Source: Prolixibacteraceae bacterium (GTDB lineage Bacteria; Bacteroidota; Bacteroidia; Bacteroidales; Prolixibacteraceae). From it: a stretch of DNA of 32,740 nucleotides. Location: positions 1-32,740 of the forward strand of contig JARKOX010000191.1 in the NCBI GenBank assembly GCA_029975525.1, in the 5' to 3' direction. Below are positions 1-8,136 of the stretch, piece after piece (the stretch's first letter is position 1; the number at the start of each line of letters is the position of its first letter). Made by a program: the position numbers and the translations under genes. The notes beneath the pieces are model-generated. The model made no database searches, was not told where the DNA came from, and saw nothing but the letters and a program-made list of their open reading frames with translations.

Positions 1-1
1 C

Positions 2-139
2 GAAAAACCGCAAAAGGTATTGCTGAATTCCAAAGAAACCAGATTCAGTTATTCCGAAGATGAAAAGCAAATCGTATTGGAAACCAAAGAAGTATCAAAA
101 AGAGAACCGTTAGTATTTGAAATTATAATGGCAGAGTAA
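2..139 (+). CDS. 3' end of an unidentified protein (partial)
   Basis: An open frame enters from the left edge and runs 45 codons to a TAA at 137-139. The visible tail alternates charged and hydrophobic residues (for example KQIVLETKEVSKREPLVFEI), which looks like the last strands of a beta-sandwich. That would suit the C-terminal domain of a secreted glycoside hydrolase such as an alpha-L-fucosidase, but this is only an impression and no catalytic part is visible. It converges on the minus-strand gene ending at 379. There is no start, signal peptide or recognisable family motif in the window, so the function is not assigned. Confidence 0.55.
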   Translation, partial: EKPQKVLLNSKETRFSYSEDEKQIVLETKEVSKREPLVFEIIMAE

Positions 140-206
140 AACCGGATAAGATTACAAGGAAGGTTTCTGTCAAATCGTTAAAAAAATGTTTTAGTTATTT
201 GAAGTC

Positions 207-262
207 GACAGATCTGATCTGGGGTTGAAGTTTTTTTAGGCCCACCCCCAGGCAGATCTGTC
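207..262. repeat. Inverted repeat between convergent genes
   Basis: The left arm (207-224, GACAGATCTGATCTGGGG) and right arm (246-262, CCCCAGGCAGATCTGTC) are near-perfect reverse complements, separated by about 21 bases that include a run of seven T. Each arm contains the palindrome CAGATCTG. It lies between the convergent genes ending at 139 and 379, where a bidirectional terminator is expected, but no T-run follows the right arm. It may instead be a REP-type or mobile-element relic. The rest of 140-378 shows nothing I can identify. Confidence 0.6.
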
Positions 263-378
263 ACTCATTTGTCGTTTTCATAAACCGGCTGCCATTCGTT
301 TGGGATATCTTTTATCAGTTTACGTTTTGGTAAAAGCAGTTGGAGAAGGGACTGGCGGTTGAGGCTGTTCGGCGCAGA

Positions 379-2427
379 TCACCAGCCTGAAAAGGTGATT
401 TCCCAGTCGTCGGTGTAGATGGCGTTGTGCGACGGGTTCCAGAGATAGATTACCACAGCAGCGCCAGCTTTTATTTTGTGGGTGTCGAGAATGGTGCGTA
501 CCGTTACGGGGCACCACGCGGCAAATGATTTGATCTGGGGGAAAACCGGCGTTCCTTCCCAAAGCTCTTCCCCCTGGTTTTCACTAACCGAAACGACCAC
601 CAGCGCGTCGGTTTTTTCCATGGCGAGGCACTGCAGGCGGCAGCTGACCAGCAGGTGGCTGAAGGCTGACAGCTGTAGCGAATCGGACGGTATCCGCAAG
701 GTGGCGGAGAATTCGGCCGGATGGCTGGAGAAACGCCCACTCACCGACAAGGTGGAGTCGATGTTTCCGTCGCCGCCCGACCAGAATGGTTGGGGCGCTT
801 CAAAATCGTTGGTAAAAGAGGCCAGCAACCGGGGTTTTTTCCAGCGGTGAGTCACCCAAACCGACATGCCCAGCGCCGAATCGGCAGCGACAGGTTGGGC
901 CACCATTTCGGGACAAAAGGCAAAAAAGGGCAGTTTTTGAGGTGGCGTTCCGCTCAGGTATTCGGTATAGTTGTTTTTCAGAAGGGCGGTGCGGACCGCA
1001 TCCGTATCCGGCAGGGTTTCCGCCTCCTGCCAGGTCAGCAGCTCCGGCCCCTGCTCCCCGAAGCCGGAATAGTACCGGAGCAGCCGTTGCTGCACTTCAT
1101 CGGTGATCACCCGGTCGAACGGCTGTCTGATGATATTTTCCTCCACAAATTCCTTCTGTCGGGCATAGTTGATGTGCCGGGCGTAGGAGATAAACCGGCC
1201 CGGTTTGATGGCCAGCCCCACCACCAGTAACACCACACAAACCGGCAAAAAATGTTTTCTGTTCTGAAAGAATATCCCGGTTATGGCAACCACTCCCAGT
1301 GGCAGCAGCTGTTCTCCAAAAGTTTCTTTACCGGCCGGAATGAGCAGCAGAGAGAAGAGAGCCGTTGCCAGCAGCACCATCAGCCAGTACTTCCGGAGGT
1401 TAAAGAATGCGGAAACCGCCAATCCACCGGCAATGGCAAATAGCGGGATCAGAAAAAGGTAGTGGCGCGGGTCGGTGCACATGGGGTTGTACGCGGTTGG
1501 CGTGATGGTCATCCAGTTGGCGGAGAGCAGCAAAATAACTGCAGCAGAGCCCCAAAAGCGCAGGCTTTTGAGCTGCGGGTTTCGGCGGGCCAGGAGCAGT
1601 GCCGGGAGCAGTAAAATCAATCCGGCCAGCAGTCCCTGCCGGGTCAGTTCGCTGAAAAGCCCGTAGCTGATGCGGCGGAACAGCTCACGAAACGGCTGAT
1701 CGGCATAATTGCAGAAGCTCACATAGCGGTTGGCCAAAATCGTCCGGAACCGCGCCGCGCTGTCACCGGTGAAGTAGCCGATGAGCAGAAAATAGCCCGT
1801 CAGCAGCGCCGCCCCTGTCAGGAGGGCTGGTAGCCAGAAGCGGCGGTGCTGTTTTTGGATGGCGTCGGTAACCAGCCACCACACCAGCAGCGGAACCAGC
1901 AGGACGACCGTCTCTTTCGAAAGAAAAGCCCCGAACAGCAGCAGCGCAAAAAGTACCGGAAGGTATCCGGCGGGATGGTTTCGTGCAGAGTGGGCATACA
2001 CCAGGATCGCCGCGGTACTGAAAAAAGCCAGGTACACATCGGGCATCACCTTATCGGAGTAAAAGAGTGTCCAGTGGTTGAAGGTAAAAAGAGCCAGTCC
2101 CACGGCTGCAGCCCATCCGGAGTGACGCTTCAAGGTCAGGAAAATCAGCAGCAGGGTGGCCAGCGACAGGAGGATGGCAGGCGCCGACGAAGCAATGTCG
2201 TTGATCCCGAAAAGCCGGTAGGAGAGGGCTGTCAACCCGAGAATGGTCCAGCGAAAAGAAAAGTGGTCGCTCCAGTCCACCTGACCATGCAGCAGATTCG
2301 CCGACAATTCGGCATAAAGCAGGTCATCGAAGCCATAGAATCCCAGAAAAGCTTCGGCATGATAAACAACAAAGAGCGCTGCAAAGAGGAAAAAAAGCAG
2401 CCAAACCAAATTTTTTTTCAGGGTCAT
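379..2427 (-). CDS. GT39/ArnT-like integral membrane glycosyltransferase
   Basis: The 682-residue protein begins with a membrane anchor (residues 7-25) followed by the first-loop motif GFDDLLYAELSANLL (residues 32-46). This acidic pair followed by a Glu is typical of the PMT/ArnT superfamily (GT39 or related), whose members take sugars from polyprenyl-phosphate carriers on the outer face of the inner membrane. About a dozen hydrophobic segments follow to roughly residue 420. A soluble domain of about 250 residues closes the protein, which is a common layout for this superfamily. The acceptor (lipid A, protein or glycan) cannot be read from sequence. It is the last gene of a minus-strand operon, 14 bp after xseB. 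The ATG at 2427 fits the membrane anchor. The family call is fairly secure; the substrate is unknown. Confidence 0.8.
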   Translation of the reverse strand: MTLKKNLVWLLFFLFAALFVVYHAEAFLGFYGFDDLLYAELSANLLHGQVDWSDHFSFRWTILGLTALSYRLFGINDIASSAPAILLSLATLLLIFLTLKRHSGWAAAVGLALFTFNHWTLFYSDKVMPDVYLAFFSTAAILVYAHSARNHPAGYLPVLFALLLFGAFLSKETVVLLVPLLVWWLVTDAIQKQHRRFWLPALLTGAALLTGYFLLIGYFTGDSAARFRTILANRYVSFCNYADQPFRELFRRISYGLFSELTRQGLLAGLILLLPALLLARRNPQLKSLRFWGSAAVILLLSANWMTITPTAYNPMCTDPRHYLFLIPLFAIAGGLAVSAFFNLRKYWLMVLLATALFSLLLIPAGKETFGEQLLPLGVVAITGIFFQNRKHFLPVCVVLLVVGLAIKPGRFISYARHINYARQKEFVEENIIRQPFDRVITDEVQQRLLRYYSGFGEQGPELLTWQEAETLPDTDAVRTALLKNNYTEYLSGTPPQKLPFFAFCPEMVAQPVAADSALGMSVWVTHRWKKPRLLASFTNDFEAPQPFWSGGDGNIDSTLSVSGRFSSHPAEFSATLRIPSDSLQLSAFSHLLVSCRLQCLAMEKTDALVVVSVSENQGEELWEGTPVFPQIKSFAAWCPVTVRTILDTHKIKAGAAVVIYLWNPSHNAIYTDDWEITFSGW

Positions 2428-2441
2428 TGCTGCCGGTTGGG

Positions 2442-2642
2442 TTATTCTTCCATTTCTCCCAGAATTTTTTCCACCTCTTCGTTGGTTTTCTGCAGCTTCT
2501 CCTTACACGATTTCAGCAGAACGGAGACCCGTTTAACCTTTTCAGCCAGCTCATCGATGTCCAGCTCTTCATTTTCGATTTTAGCCAGAATCTCTTCGAT
2601 CTCTTCGATCGCCTCCTGGTAAGTAACTTTTTTGGTAACCAT
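2442..2642 (-). CDS. xseB: Exodeoxyribonuclease VII small subunit
   Basis: This 66-residue, highly charged, largely helical protein has the family signature: an N-terminal YQEAIEEIEEILAKIE stretch, then LDIDELAEKVKR, then a coiled-coil ending. Several small subunits bind one XseA large subunit to form ExoVII, a cytoplasmic nuclease that degrades single-stranded DNA to oligonucleotides in mismatch and cross-link repair. The length is normal for XseB (60-90 residues). Only three bases separate it from the xseA stop codon, so the two are co-transcribed and probably translationally coupled, with xseA first. Confidence 0.95.
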   Translation of the reverse strand: MVTKKVTYQEAIEEIEEILAKIENEELDIDELAEKVKRVSVLLKSCKEKLQKTNEEVEKILGEMEE

Positions 2643-2645
2643 ATC

Positions 2646-4082
2646 CTATTTTTTAATGATTTTACTAAAGACGGAACCATCATGGAAACGGGTTTCCAGG
2701 TCGTTGGTTTCCGAAATTTCATGGGACGATTTGATGATTTTGCCATTCTGCAACGCCAGCGTAAATCCGCGGCGCAGCACATTTTGCGGGTCCAGCAGGC
2801 GCAGGGCGGCTTCGCGGGCTGCCAGCTCTTTGCCGGCAATCAGCAGCCGCGACCTCACTTTCTGCGGCAACTGTTTTTCCAGCTGTTGTACTTTCAGGGC
2901 GTTGTGGTCGAGCTGCGATTTCCCGAGGAAGCGGGTTTCGCGTCCCAGCCGGGCGAGGTAGTTACGCTCTTTCCGGAGCAGCAGGGTGGCAAATTTGGAG
3001 GTCCGTGAATGGAAGCGGTGCAGGTTTTCTGCGTGCTGCGCCACGTAGCGGTTGACACTGTTTTTATAGCGCTGCCCCAGCCGTAACAGCCGGAATTGCG
3101 AGTCGGTCAGGTATTTTCCGGCGGAGTGGACAATGTCGTCAGCCAGATTGGTCAGGGTTTCGGCATGGCTTTCGAGGATTTCGCGGGTTCGTTCGGCAAC
3201 GGCTTTTTGAAGTTCGGTCAGTTTTTCATAGAAGCGGGCTGCGCCCGAAATAAAAAATTCAGCAACGGCGGTGGGGGTTTTTTGCCGGGTGTGCGCCACC
3301 AGGTCGATGATTGTATCGTCTTTTTCGTGTCCGATTCCGGTAACCACCGGCAGCGGAAATTGGGCCACCGTGTAGGCCAGTTCAAAATTGTCGAAGCAGC
3401 TGAGGTCGGCCTGGGCGCCCCCACCGCGGATAATGGCTACCGCATCGAAATTTTCCTCTTCGGCATAAATACGGTCGAGCGCCCGCAAAATCGACGGAGC
3501 AGCCTCGGCGCCCTGCATAAACGCCTCGAAGAGCCGGTGGTGAAATATAAATCCGTAACTGTTGTGCTCCAACTGGTTGACAAAATCCTGGTAGCCGGCT
3601 GCCGTGGCCGATGAGATGATGGCAATCCGCTGCGGAACGAGCGGTAGCGGCAGCTCGCGGTTCATATCGAAAACGCCGGCCTCCTGAAGTTTTTCAATGA
3701 TTTCGCGGCGGCGGCGCACCAGATCGCCCACCGTGTAAGTGGGGTCAATATCTTTAATGTTGAAACTCAGCCCATAGGCGGGGTGATACTCCACGGAAAC
3801 AAGCACCAGTACTTTGATTCCGTCGGAAAAGGGCTGGCCGGTGGCCGTTTCAAAATAGGGTTTCAGCATCCGGAACGTGTAAGACCAGATGGTGGCCCGC
3901 GCCCGCGCCACAATGTCGTCAGAAACCGAATCTTTTTCGATCAGCTCCAGGTAGCAGTGTCCCGTGCGGTTTATCTTCAGTTCGCTGATTTCAGCCACCA
4001 CCCAGATTGTTTCGGGAAACGCATCCTGCAGGGCATCGCGAATCAGGTTATTCAATTCCAAAAGCGTAAGCTGACCATTCAT
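2646..4082 (-). CDS. xseA: Exodeoxyribonuclease VII large subunit
   Basis: The 478-residue protein is full length for the ExoVII catalytic subunit. Residues 1-110 match the N-terminal OB-fold (LTLLELNNLIRDAL, then WVVAEISELKINRTGHCYLEL). The central catalytic domain carries PQRIAIISSATAAGYQDF (150-167), RGGGAQADLSCFDN (219-232) and GHEKDDTIIDLVAHTRQKTP (251-270), the usual conserved blocks. The C-terminal 200 residues form the long helical region that binds XseB. It is a cytoplasmic metal-independent single-strand exonuclease. The ATG overlaps the stop of the upstream subtilase gene in an ATGA arrangement, and the stop is three bases before xseB. Confidence 0.96.
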   Translation of the reverse strand: MNGQLTLLELNNLIRDALQDAFPETIWVVAEISELKINRTGHCYLELIEKDSVSDDIVARARATIWSYTFRMLKPYFETATGQPFSDGIKVLVLVSVEYHPAYGLSFNIKDIDPTYTVGDLVRRRREIIEKLQEAGVFDMNRELPLPLVPQRIAIISSATAAGYQDFVNQLEHNSYGFIFHHRLFEAFMQGAEAAPSILRALDRIYAEEENFDAVAIIRGGGAQADLSCFDNFELAYTVAQFPLPVVTGIGHEKDDTIIDLVAHTRQKTPTAVAEFFISGAARFYEKLTELQKAVAERTREILESHAETLTNLADDIVHSAGKYLTDSQFRLLRLGQRYKNSVNRYVAQHAENLHRFHSRTSKFATLLLRKERNYLARLGRETRFLGKSQLDHNALKVQQLEKQLPQKVRSRLLIAGKELAAREAALRLLDPQNVLRRGFTLALQNGKIIKSSHEISETNDLETRFHDGSVFSKIIKK

Positions 4083-5716
4083 GGTTTCACTATTTTATGT
4101 ATTTCCGTTCCTTTTCCGGAGGTGATTTTCAGTAGCCACACTCCCGAAGTAAGCGAATTTAATCGGATCGTGATGATTTGGTCCGCATAAAATGTTTGGC
4201 GGAAAACGACAACCCCGTTGATTCCCGAAATTTCAACATCCGTTTTAAGCGGCGGGGATTCCACCGGCCAGAGGTGGATAAACGACGGGGCCGGATTGGG
4301 AAACACAGCCCATTTGGGAGCTGACGCGCCCGGCTGGGGAAGTAAGTTGAGCAGCATCGCCGAAGCCCGTTCAAAGTCGGGAATGCCGAAACCCAGCAGC
4401 GAATCGGGAACCAGCCTCTGGTGGCCGCTGTAATAGAGGATCGCTTTGAGCTGGGAGGCGGAGACAGCGGGGCGCAGCTGCCACAGGCAGGCGGTCATTC
4501 CGGCCAGCACCGGCGAGGAGAAGGAGGTTCCGTTCCGCAGCGAGATCGTTCCGTCGGTGTCCGTCACGGCAGCGCCCCAGCCCAGTGCGGCCAGGTTGGG
4601 TTTTACGGCGCCGCCCGGCGCTGGCCCCACCGAGCTGAAGGGCGCCCGCACCCCTTCTTTGTTGACAGCTGCCACAGCAATCACCTGGTCGCCGTCGGCC
4701 GGCGTAACAATATGGCGCCACGACTTGTTGCCCTCGTTTCCGGCCGAGGCAAATACCATCATTCCCTTTTGAGCAGCCAGGTTAGCGGCTTTTGCCACGC
4801 GGGTGGTTTGGCCGTCCAACTCGGCGTAGGTGTGGTTCATTTCAGCCAGGTCGAATGTTGAATAGCCCAGCGAGGAGTTGATGATGTCGGCGCCAACGCT
4901 GTCGGCAAATTCGGCAGCCGCAATCCAGTTATCTTCTTCCACCGGATATTCGGTGGCGGCATCTTCGGAACGTAGCAGCCAGTAGGAGGCTTCGGGCGCT
5001 GTTCCCACCAACCGGCCCGGCAGGTTGGCGCCCATCGTCGAAAGGACCATCATACCGTGCGGATGTTCCTCGAAAATATTGGCTTGCGGATACACAAAGT
5101 CGCGGGTTCCCAGGATGCGGTCGGCCTGCCACAGGGTGTCGAAGGCCGGGAGCCGGTCGACCTGAAAAAAGCCGGCGTCGAGCACGGCAATGTGGATCTC
5201 TTTTCCCCGGAAACCCTGCCGGTGGAGCAGCTGTCCGTTCAATTGCGCAATCTGGTGAATCGCCTGTCCGTAAAACGAGCTGTCGGCGCGGCCGGGCAGC
5301 CCGGTGGTTTCAAGTTTCAGGGAGGCACTTTTGAGCGGCATCGCCGGTTTGGTGAGCTGCACGTTGTTTACAAAGCTGAGTTTCCTGATTGTTGCCGCCA
5401 GGGTATCGTGCGGCAGCGTTACGGTGATGCTGTTGAGCCATTTGGAGCTGTGCAGCAGGCTGGCGCCGGTTTTCAACACCTGGTCGATGTAAGCCTGGTT
5501 TACCGGCAGGTCGGTTTCGTCGAGGGGAATCTGCTGCCGCTCCCTGCGGGCAATCGCTCTTTCGGAGAGAAATTGCTGCGGTTGCCGTAACGACCACGGC
5601 GACCCTTTTTTGTCGGTAAATTCTACCCGGTAAACCGGCTGTCCCGACAGTTGCAGGCTCATCAGCAATCCCGTCAGGGCGATTGCCACTCTTCGGTATT
5701 TTTTTGCAGGATTCAT
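4079..5716 (-). CDS. Secreted subtilisin-like serine protease (S8) with T9SS sorting domain
   Basis: The 545-residue precursor has a signal peptide (about 1-25, ending near LSGQP), then a prodomain region (about 27-140), then a peptidase S8 domain. The catalytic triad is visible: Asp180 in HIAVLDAGF, His220 in HPHGMMV and Ser398 in NGTSFSSP. The oxyanion Asn327 sits in SAGNEGN. Residues from about 468 (AVFPNPAPS) to the C-terminal KIVKP form a Por-secretion (type A) sorting domain, so the mature enzyme should be secreted or attached to the surface by T9SS. It is the first gene of an operon with xseA and xseB, with a 4-bp overlap, which is an odd functional pairing. Substrates are unknown. Confidence 0.92.
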   Translation of the reverse strand: MNPAKKYRRVAIALTGLLMSLQLSGQPVYRVEFTDKKGSPWSLRQPQQFLSERAIARRERQQIPLDETDLPVNQAYIDQVLKTGASLLHSSKWLNSITVTLPHDTLAATIRKLSFVNNVQLTKPAMPLKSASLKLETTGLPGRADSSFYGQAIHQIAQLNGQLLHRQGFRGKEIHIAVLDAGFFQVDRLPAFDTLWQADRILGTRDFVYPQANIFEEHPHGMMVLSTMGANLPGRLVGTAPEASYWLLRSEDAATEYPVEEDNWIAAAEFADSVGADIINSSLGYSTFDLAEMNHTYAELDGQTTRVAKAANLAAQKGMMVFASAGNEGNKSWRHIVTPADGDQVIAVAAVNKEGVRAPFSSVGPAPGGAVKPNLAALGWGAAVTDTDGTISLRNGTSFSSPVLAGMTACLWQLRPAVSASQLKAILYYSGHQRLVPDSLLGFGIPDFERASAMLLNLLPQPGASAPKWAVFPNPAPSFIHLWPVESPPLKTDVEISGINGVVVFRQTFYADQIITIRLNSLTSGVWLLKITSGKGTEIHKIVKP

Positions 5717-5736
5717 TTACAGCAGCAAAATCAACC

Positions 5737-5768
5737 GAAAATTACGGTTTCGTCCCGAAATTTTAAAA
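5737..5768 (-). promoter_or_regulatory. Candidate Bacteroidetes-type promoter for the subtilase-xse operon
   Basis: Read on the minus strand, TAATTTTC at 5744-5737 matches the -7 consensus TAnnTTTG in 7 of 8 positions. A T-rich TTTA/TTTT lies 19-20 bases upstream in the -33 position (consensus TTTG). The predicted transcript would start near 5730, about 15 bases before the ATG at 5716. This is a consensus match only. Confidence 0.35.
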
Positions 5769-5880
5769 CGAAACAGGAAGGATTGCCGCTTATTTTTTGA
5801 GCGGAGCCCGCCACCCGAAAAAGTGGTTGCTGCCGGAAGCGGCGATGGGAGGGCCGGCTGGTGATCCAGCTTTCCAACTA

Positions 5881-6693
5881 TTATCTTCCAGAGAAACCTT
5901 TCTGCTGTTTTTCCTGGAAAAAGTTGGTGGGGTCGGACAGAAATTTTTCAGGATCGGTCAGTTTGTCCCGATTCTTCTCCCAGTCGTTTAGTTGTTGGGT
6001 GTCCAGTTTGCGCAGTACCTCGGGGTTGAGCAGCACTCCCTGGCGGTATTGCAGGGTGTAGTTCAGCGTGCCGTTTTCCCGAAAAAATTTCCATTCGCCT
6101 TCGGGAAGGTCATCCTGGTAAAAGGCTTCCACTTCCGGTATTCCTGATGGGAAATAGCTGATGCAGTAGCCGTTGCGGGCATGGTTGCGGTAGAGGCATT
6201 CGAGGTAAGGTTTGCCGTTTTTGAAGAAGGTACGGTATTTTCCATCGCGGAGGTCATCTTTCCATTCGGCCTCCTCCAGCAGTTCGCCGGTCGGGTAGAA
6301 CTTCCGGGAGATGCCGTTTTTTTTGCCTGCTACAAAATACTCTTCGGCAATTTTTTTTCCTTCGGAAAAGTAGAGCCAGTTTCCCGCCTTTTTTTCGTCG
6401 GTGTAAACTCCCCGGGCAATCTGTTTGCCGGAAGTATCGAAAAGTTGCGCCTGCACCGAGTCGCCCGTTTCGGGATAGTTGAGAAGGGCTTTTAACTGGC
6501 CGGATTCGTGGTAACGTTTCCACTGACCCACCGGCTGGTTGTCGCGAAAACTCCCTTCGTACATGGTTTTTCCGGTGGGATACTGCTTTTTCCACAGCCC
6601 TTGCCGCCAGCCCGAGGCGTCGGTGCGGTTTATCTCCTGGCTTGTTGCCAGCAGGGAAATCAACCCCAAAAACAGGAACCAAATTTTTTTCAT
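5881..6693 (-). CDS. Secreted MORN-repeat/YwqK-like protein
   Basis: The 270-residue protein has a signal peptide (MKKIWFLFLGLISLLATSQ) and then at least five MORN-like repeats of about 22-25 residues. Each reads roughly as Y-pattern, G-x-x-x-G-x-W, then a Phe/Tyr-rich strand with PxG (for example QYPTGKTMYEGSF, YHESGQLKALLNY, FYPTGELLEEAEW, YFPSGIPEVEAFY). This is the COG2849 YwqK architecture often labelled as antitoxin in databases. That label is poorly supported here, because there is a signal peptide and no adjacent toxin. The role is unknown, probably periplasmic or surface binding or scaffolding. I chose the ATG at 6693 over an upstream TTG at 6705 because it gives a clean signal peptide. 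It lies 96 bp downstream of the Rrf2 gene on the same strand. Confidence 0.8.
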   Translation of the reverse strand: MKKIWFLFLGLISLLATSQEINRTDASGWRQGLWKKQYPTGKTMYEGSFRDNQPVGQWKRYHESGQLKALLNYPETGDSVQAQLFDTSGKQIARGVYTDEKKAGNWLYFSEGKKIAEEYFVAGKKNGISRKFYPTGELLEEAEWKDDLRDGKYRTFFKNGKPYLECLYRNHARNGYCISYFPSGIPEVEAFYQDDLPEGEWKFFRENGTLNYTLQYRQGVLLNPEVLRKLDTQQLNDWEKNRDKLTDPEKFLSDPTNFFQEKQQKGFSGR

Positions 6694-6789
6694 AACCTTC
6701 ACCAATTGTCAGTCGCTTTCTTGCTGGGAAAACGTTCCGAAAGTTATTGAATTACCTGCAAAAAGTTTGGCTGACGTAAAAAAATAGGG

Positions 6790-7233
6790 CTACTGTTCCA
6801 TTTTTCGGTTCATAAAGGCTTCTCCGGCGAGGATTTTTTCAGCCAGCGACTGAATGGTTTCACGGTGAACCATTTTTTCGAAATTGTTGCGGATCTGGGT
6901 AAATTCACCATGCAGCGGACAGGGATTGGTTTCGCTGCAGCTTTTGAAGCCAAAAGCACAGTGGGTGAAAAATTTCTCACCGTCGATGGCCTGGATGACC
7001 TGGTAGATGGTCAGGTTGCCGGCCGGAGAGTCGAAATAGAACCCCCCGCCGCGTCCTTTTGCGGAATAGACCAGCCGGAAACGGGTAAGTGTTTGCATAA
7101 TTTTGGCTGTAAACTGCTCGGGCGAGTCGATCTCTTTGGCAATTTCACGATATCCCGGGCGTTTTCCCTCCAGGTTTTGCAGCCACACATAAACCAATGC
7201 CCGAATGGCATATTCAGCAGATTTTGATAACAT
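6790..7233 (-). CDS. Rrf2-family transcriptional regulator, probably NO or Fe-S sensing
   Basis: The 147-residue protein starts MLSKSAEYAIRALVYV, the standard Rrf2 N-terminus. A winged helix-turn-helix follows (GYREIAKEIDSPEQFTAKIM, then AKGRGGGFYF wing, residues 27-67). Cys92, Cys99 and Cys105 are spaced C-x6-C-x5-C, with His108 three residues after the last Cys. This is the ligand pattern of Fe-S cluster Rrf2 regulators such as NsrR and IscR. It lies 35 bp downstream of ric and is divergent from a nitric oxide reductase, so an NsrR-like nitric oxide sensor is the best guess. It could also be a general Fe-S or redox regulator. The ATG at 7233 was preferred over a GTG at 7251 because it matches the family start. 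Confidence 0.88.
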   Translation of the reverse strand: MLSKSAEYAIRALVYVWLQNLEGKRPGYREIAKEIDSPEQFTAKIMQTLTRFRLVYSAKGRGGGFYFDSPAGNLTIYQVIQAIDGEKFFTHCAFGFKSCSETNPCPLHGEFTQIRNNFEKMVHRETIQSLAEKILAGEAFMNRKMEQ

Positions 7234-7268
7234 GCAGTTTTTTTTTACCACCGCAAAAGTACCGTTTT

Positions 7269-7994
7269 TTAACTATCCTTCTCCAGGGCCAGCGCTTTTG
7301 GAAAGAGGATGTTGTTTTCAAGATGGATGTGGCGGTGCAGGTCGAGTTCAAATTCTTCCAGTTTCCGGTAGGCGGCCTGGAAGGTGCTGCAGGCGTCGGC
7401 AGGCACCGTGTAGTGGGCCGAGAGGCGGCGAATCTCTTCAAAACGTTCGCCTTCGGCAGCGTGTTCCTGCATCATCACTTCAATGGGAGAGGCCACAGCT
7501 CCCGGCTGAACCGGCAACCGCTGTCCGGTTTTTTTGAGGCGGATCAGGTGTTTAACCCGGGGAAACAGGACCATCTCTTCCTTTTGCATGTGCTGTGCCA
7601 GCTGACCGGCCGAAGCTTTGAACAGCGCTTTGATCTGGTGCAGCTCGGGATGGTTGTCGCCGTGTGCATGCGCCGTTCGTTCCAGGTATTCGGTCACCAG
7701 CGGAATAGCCTCTGCCACGTAGCTGTGGTGTTTTTCGACAATGTAGTCGCTGAGTTCGTCGAGCTCCATTTCATCAAAACGGGGCTGGGAGGGGTCGGCT
7801 TCCCGGTTCGTCCATGCGGCTTTTATCTCTTCGATCAGCGCATCGGGTTCCAGGTTTTTGCCGGTGCAGGCTTCTTCAATGGTTTGAGCACCTCCGCAAC
7901 AAAAATCAATGTGGTGTTTTTCAAACAGGTCGGCCAGCGGGGCGTGACGGCTGACCACGTCTCCAACTTTGGTTTTTCGATCTATTGCAATCAT
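7269..7994 (-). CDS. ric: Iron-sulfur cluster repair di-iron protein Ric/YtfE/ScdA
   Basis: The 241-residue protein has the ScdA N-terminal domain (about 1-60) with DFCCGG at residues 30-35. A hemerythrin-like four-helix bundle (about 75-235) follows, with candidate di-iron ligands His89/His90, His115, His135, Glu139, His178, Glu182, His220 and His224. Ric proteins act in the cytoplasm to restore nitric-oxide- or peroxide-damaged Fe-S clusters and may also remove NO. The length is typical (220-245). It is the first gene of a minus-strand pair with the Rrf2 regulator and is divergently transcribed from the nitric oxide reductase gene. Confidence 0.95.
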   Translation of the reverse strand: MIAIDRKTKVGDVVSRHAPLADLFEKHHIDFCCGGAQTIEEACTGKNLEPDALIEEIKAAWTNREADPSQPRFDEMELDELSDYIVEKHHSYVAEAIPLVTEYLERTAHAHGDNHPELHQIKALFKASAGQLAQHMQKEEMVLFPRVKHLIRLKKTGQRLPVQPGAVASPIEVMMQEHAAEGERFEEIRRLSAHYTVPADACSTFQAAYRKLEEFELDLHRHIHLENNILFPKALALEKDS

Positions 7995-8018
7995 TTTCAG
8001 TAGTTTTAAAAGTTCAAC

Positions 8019-8035
8019 TTATAAAAATTTTATAA
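8019..8035. promoter_or_regulatory. AT-rich palindrome in the ric/norZ intergenic region, candidate operator
   Basis: TTATAAAAATTTTATAA is a palindrome perfect except for its central base. It extends weakly into ACTT/AAGT on the flanks. It lies 25 bp upstream of the ric start codon and about 20 bp upstream of the norZ -33 box, where a regulator could control both directions. The neighbouring Rrf2 protein is the obvious candidate, by position only. The sequence is not a textbook NsrR site and could instead be a CRP/FNR-type site or chance in AT-rich DNA. Confidence 0.45.
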
Positions 8036-8053
8036 AAGTGGATAAAAAGCTCC

Positions 8054-8084
8054 TTTGATATGTCGAAAATAGAAACTAATTTTT
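8054..8084 (+). promoter_or_regulatory. Candidate promoter of norZ
   Basis: TTTG at 8054-8057 and TAATTTTT at 8077-8084 are separated by 19 bases. This matches the Bacteroidetes -33 TTTG and -7 TAnnTTTG boxes with one mismatch. Transcription would begin near 8090, leaving a leader of about 45 bases before the ATG at 8137. Confidence 0.45.
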
Positions 8085-8136
8085 ACTTTTACAAAAAGAT
8101 CAAAAGATATTTAAGTCCACCTTTAAAAATCAATTT

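Noticed and set aside
1846-2622. 258-codon plus-strand ORF opposite the GT39 gene and xseB
   Set aside because: It spans two real minus-strand genes antisense, and its sequence is low-complexity, rich in Gln, Lys and Ser.
5881-6705. Toxin-antitoxin assignment for the YwqK-like protein
   Set aside because: The protein has a signal peptide and no adjacent toxin-like gene; the antitoxin label comes from family naming and is not supported here.
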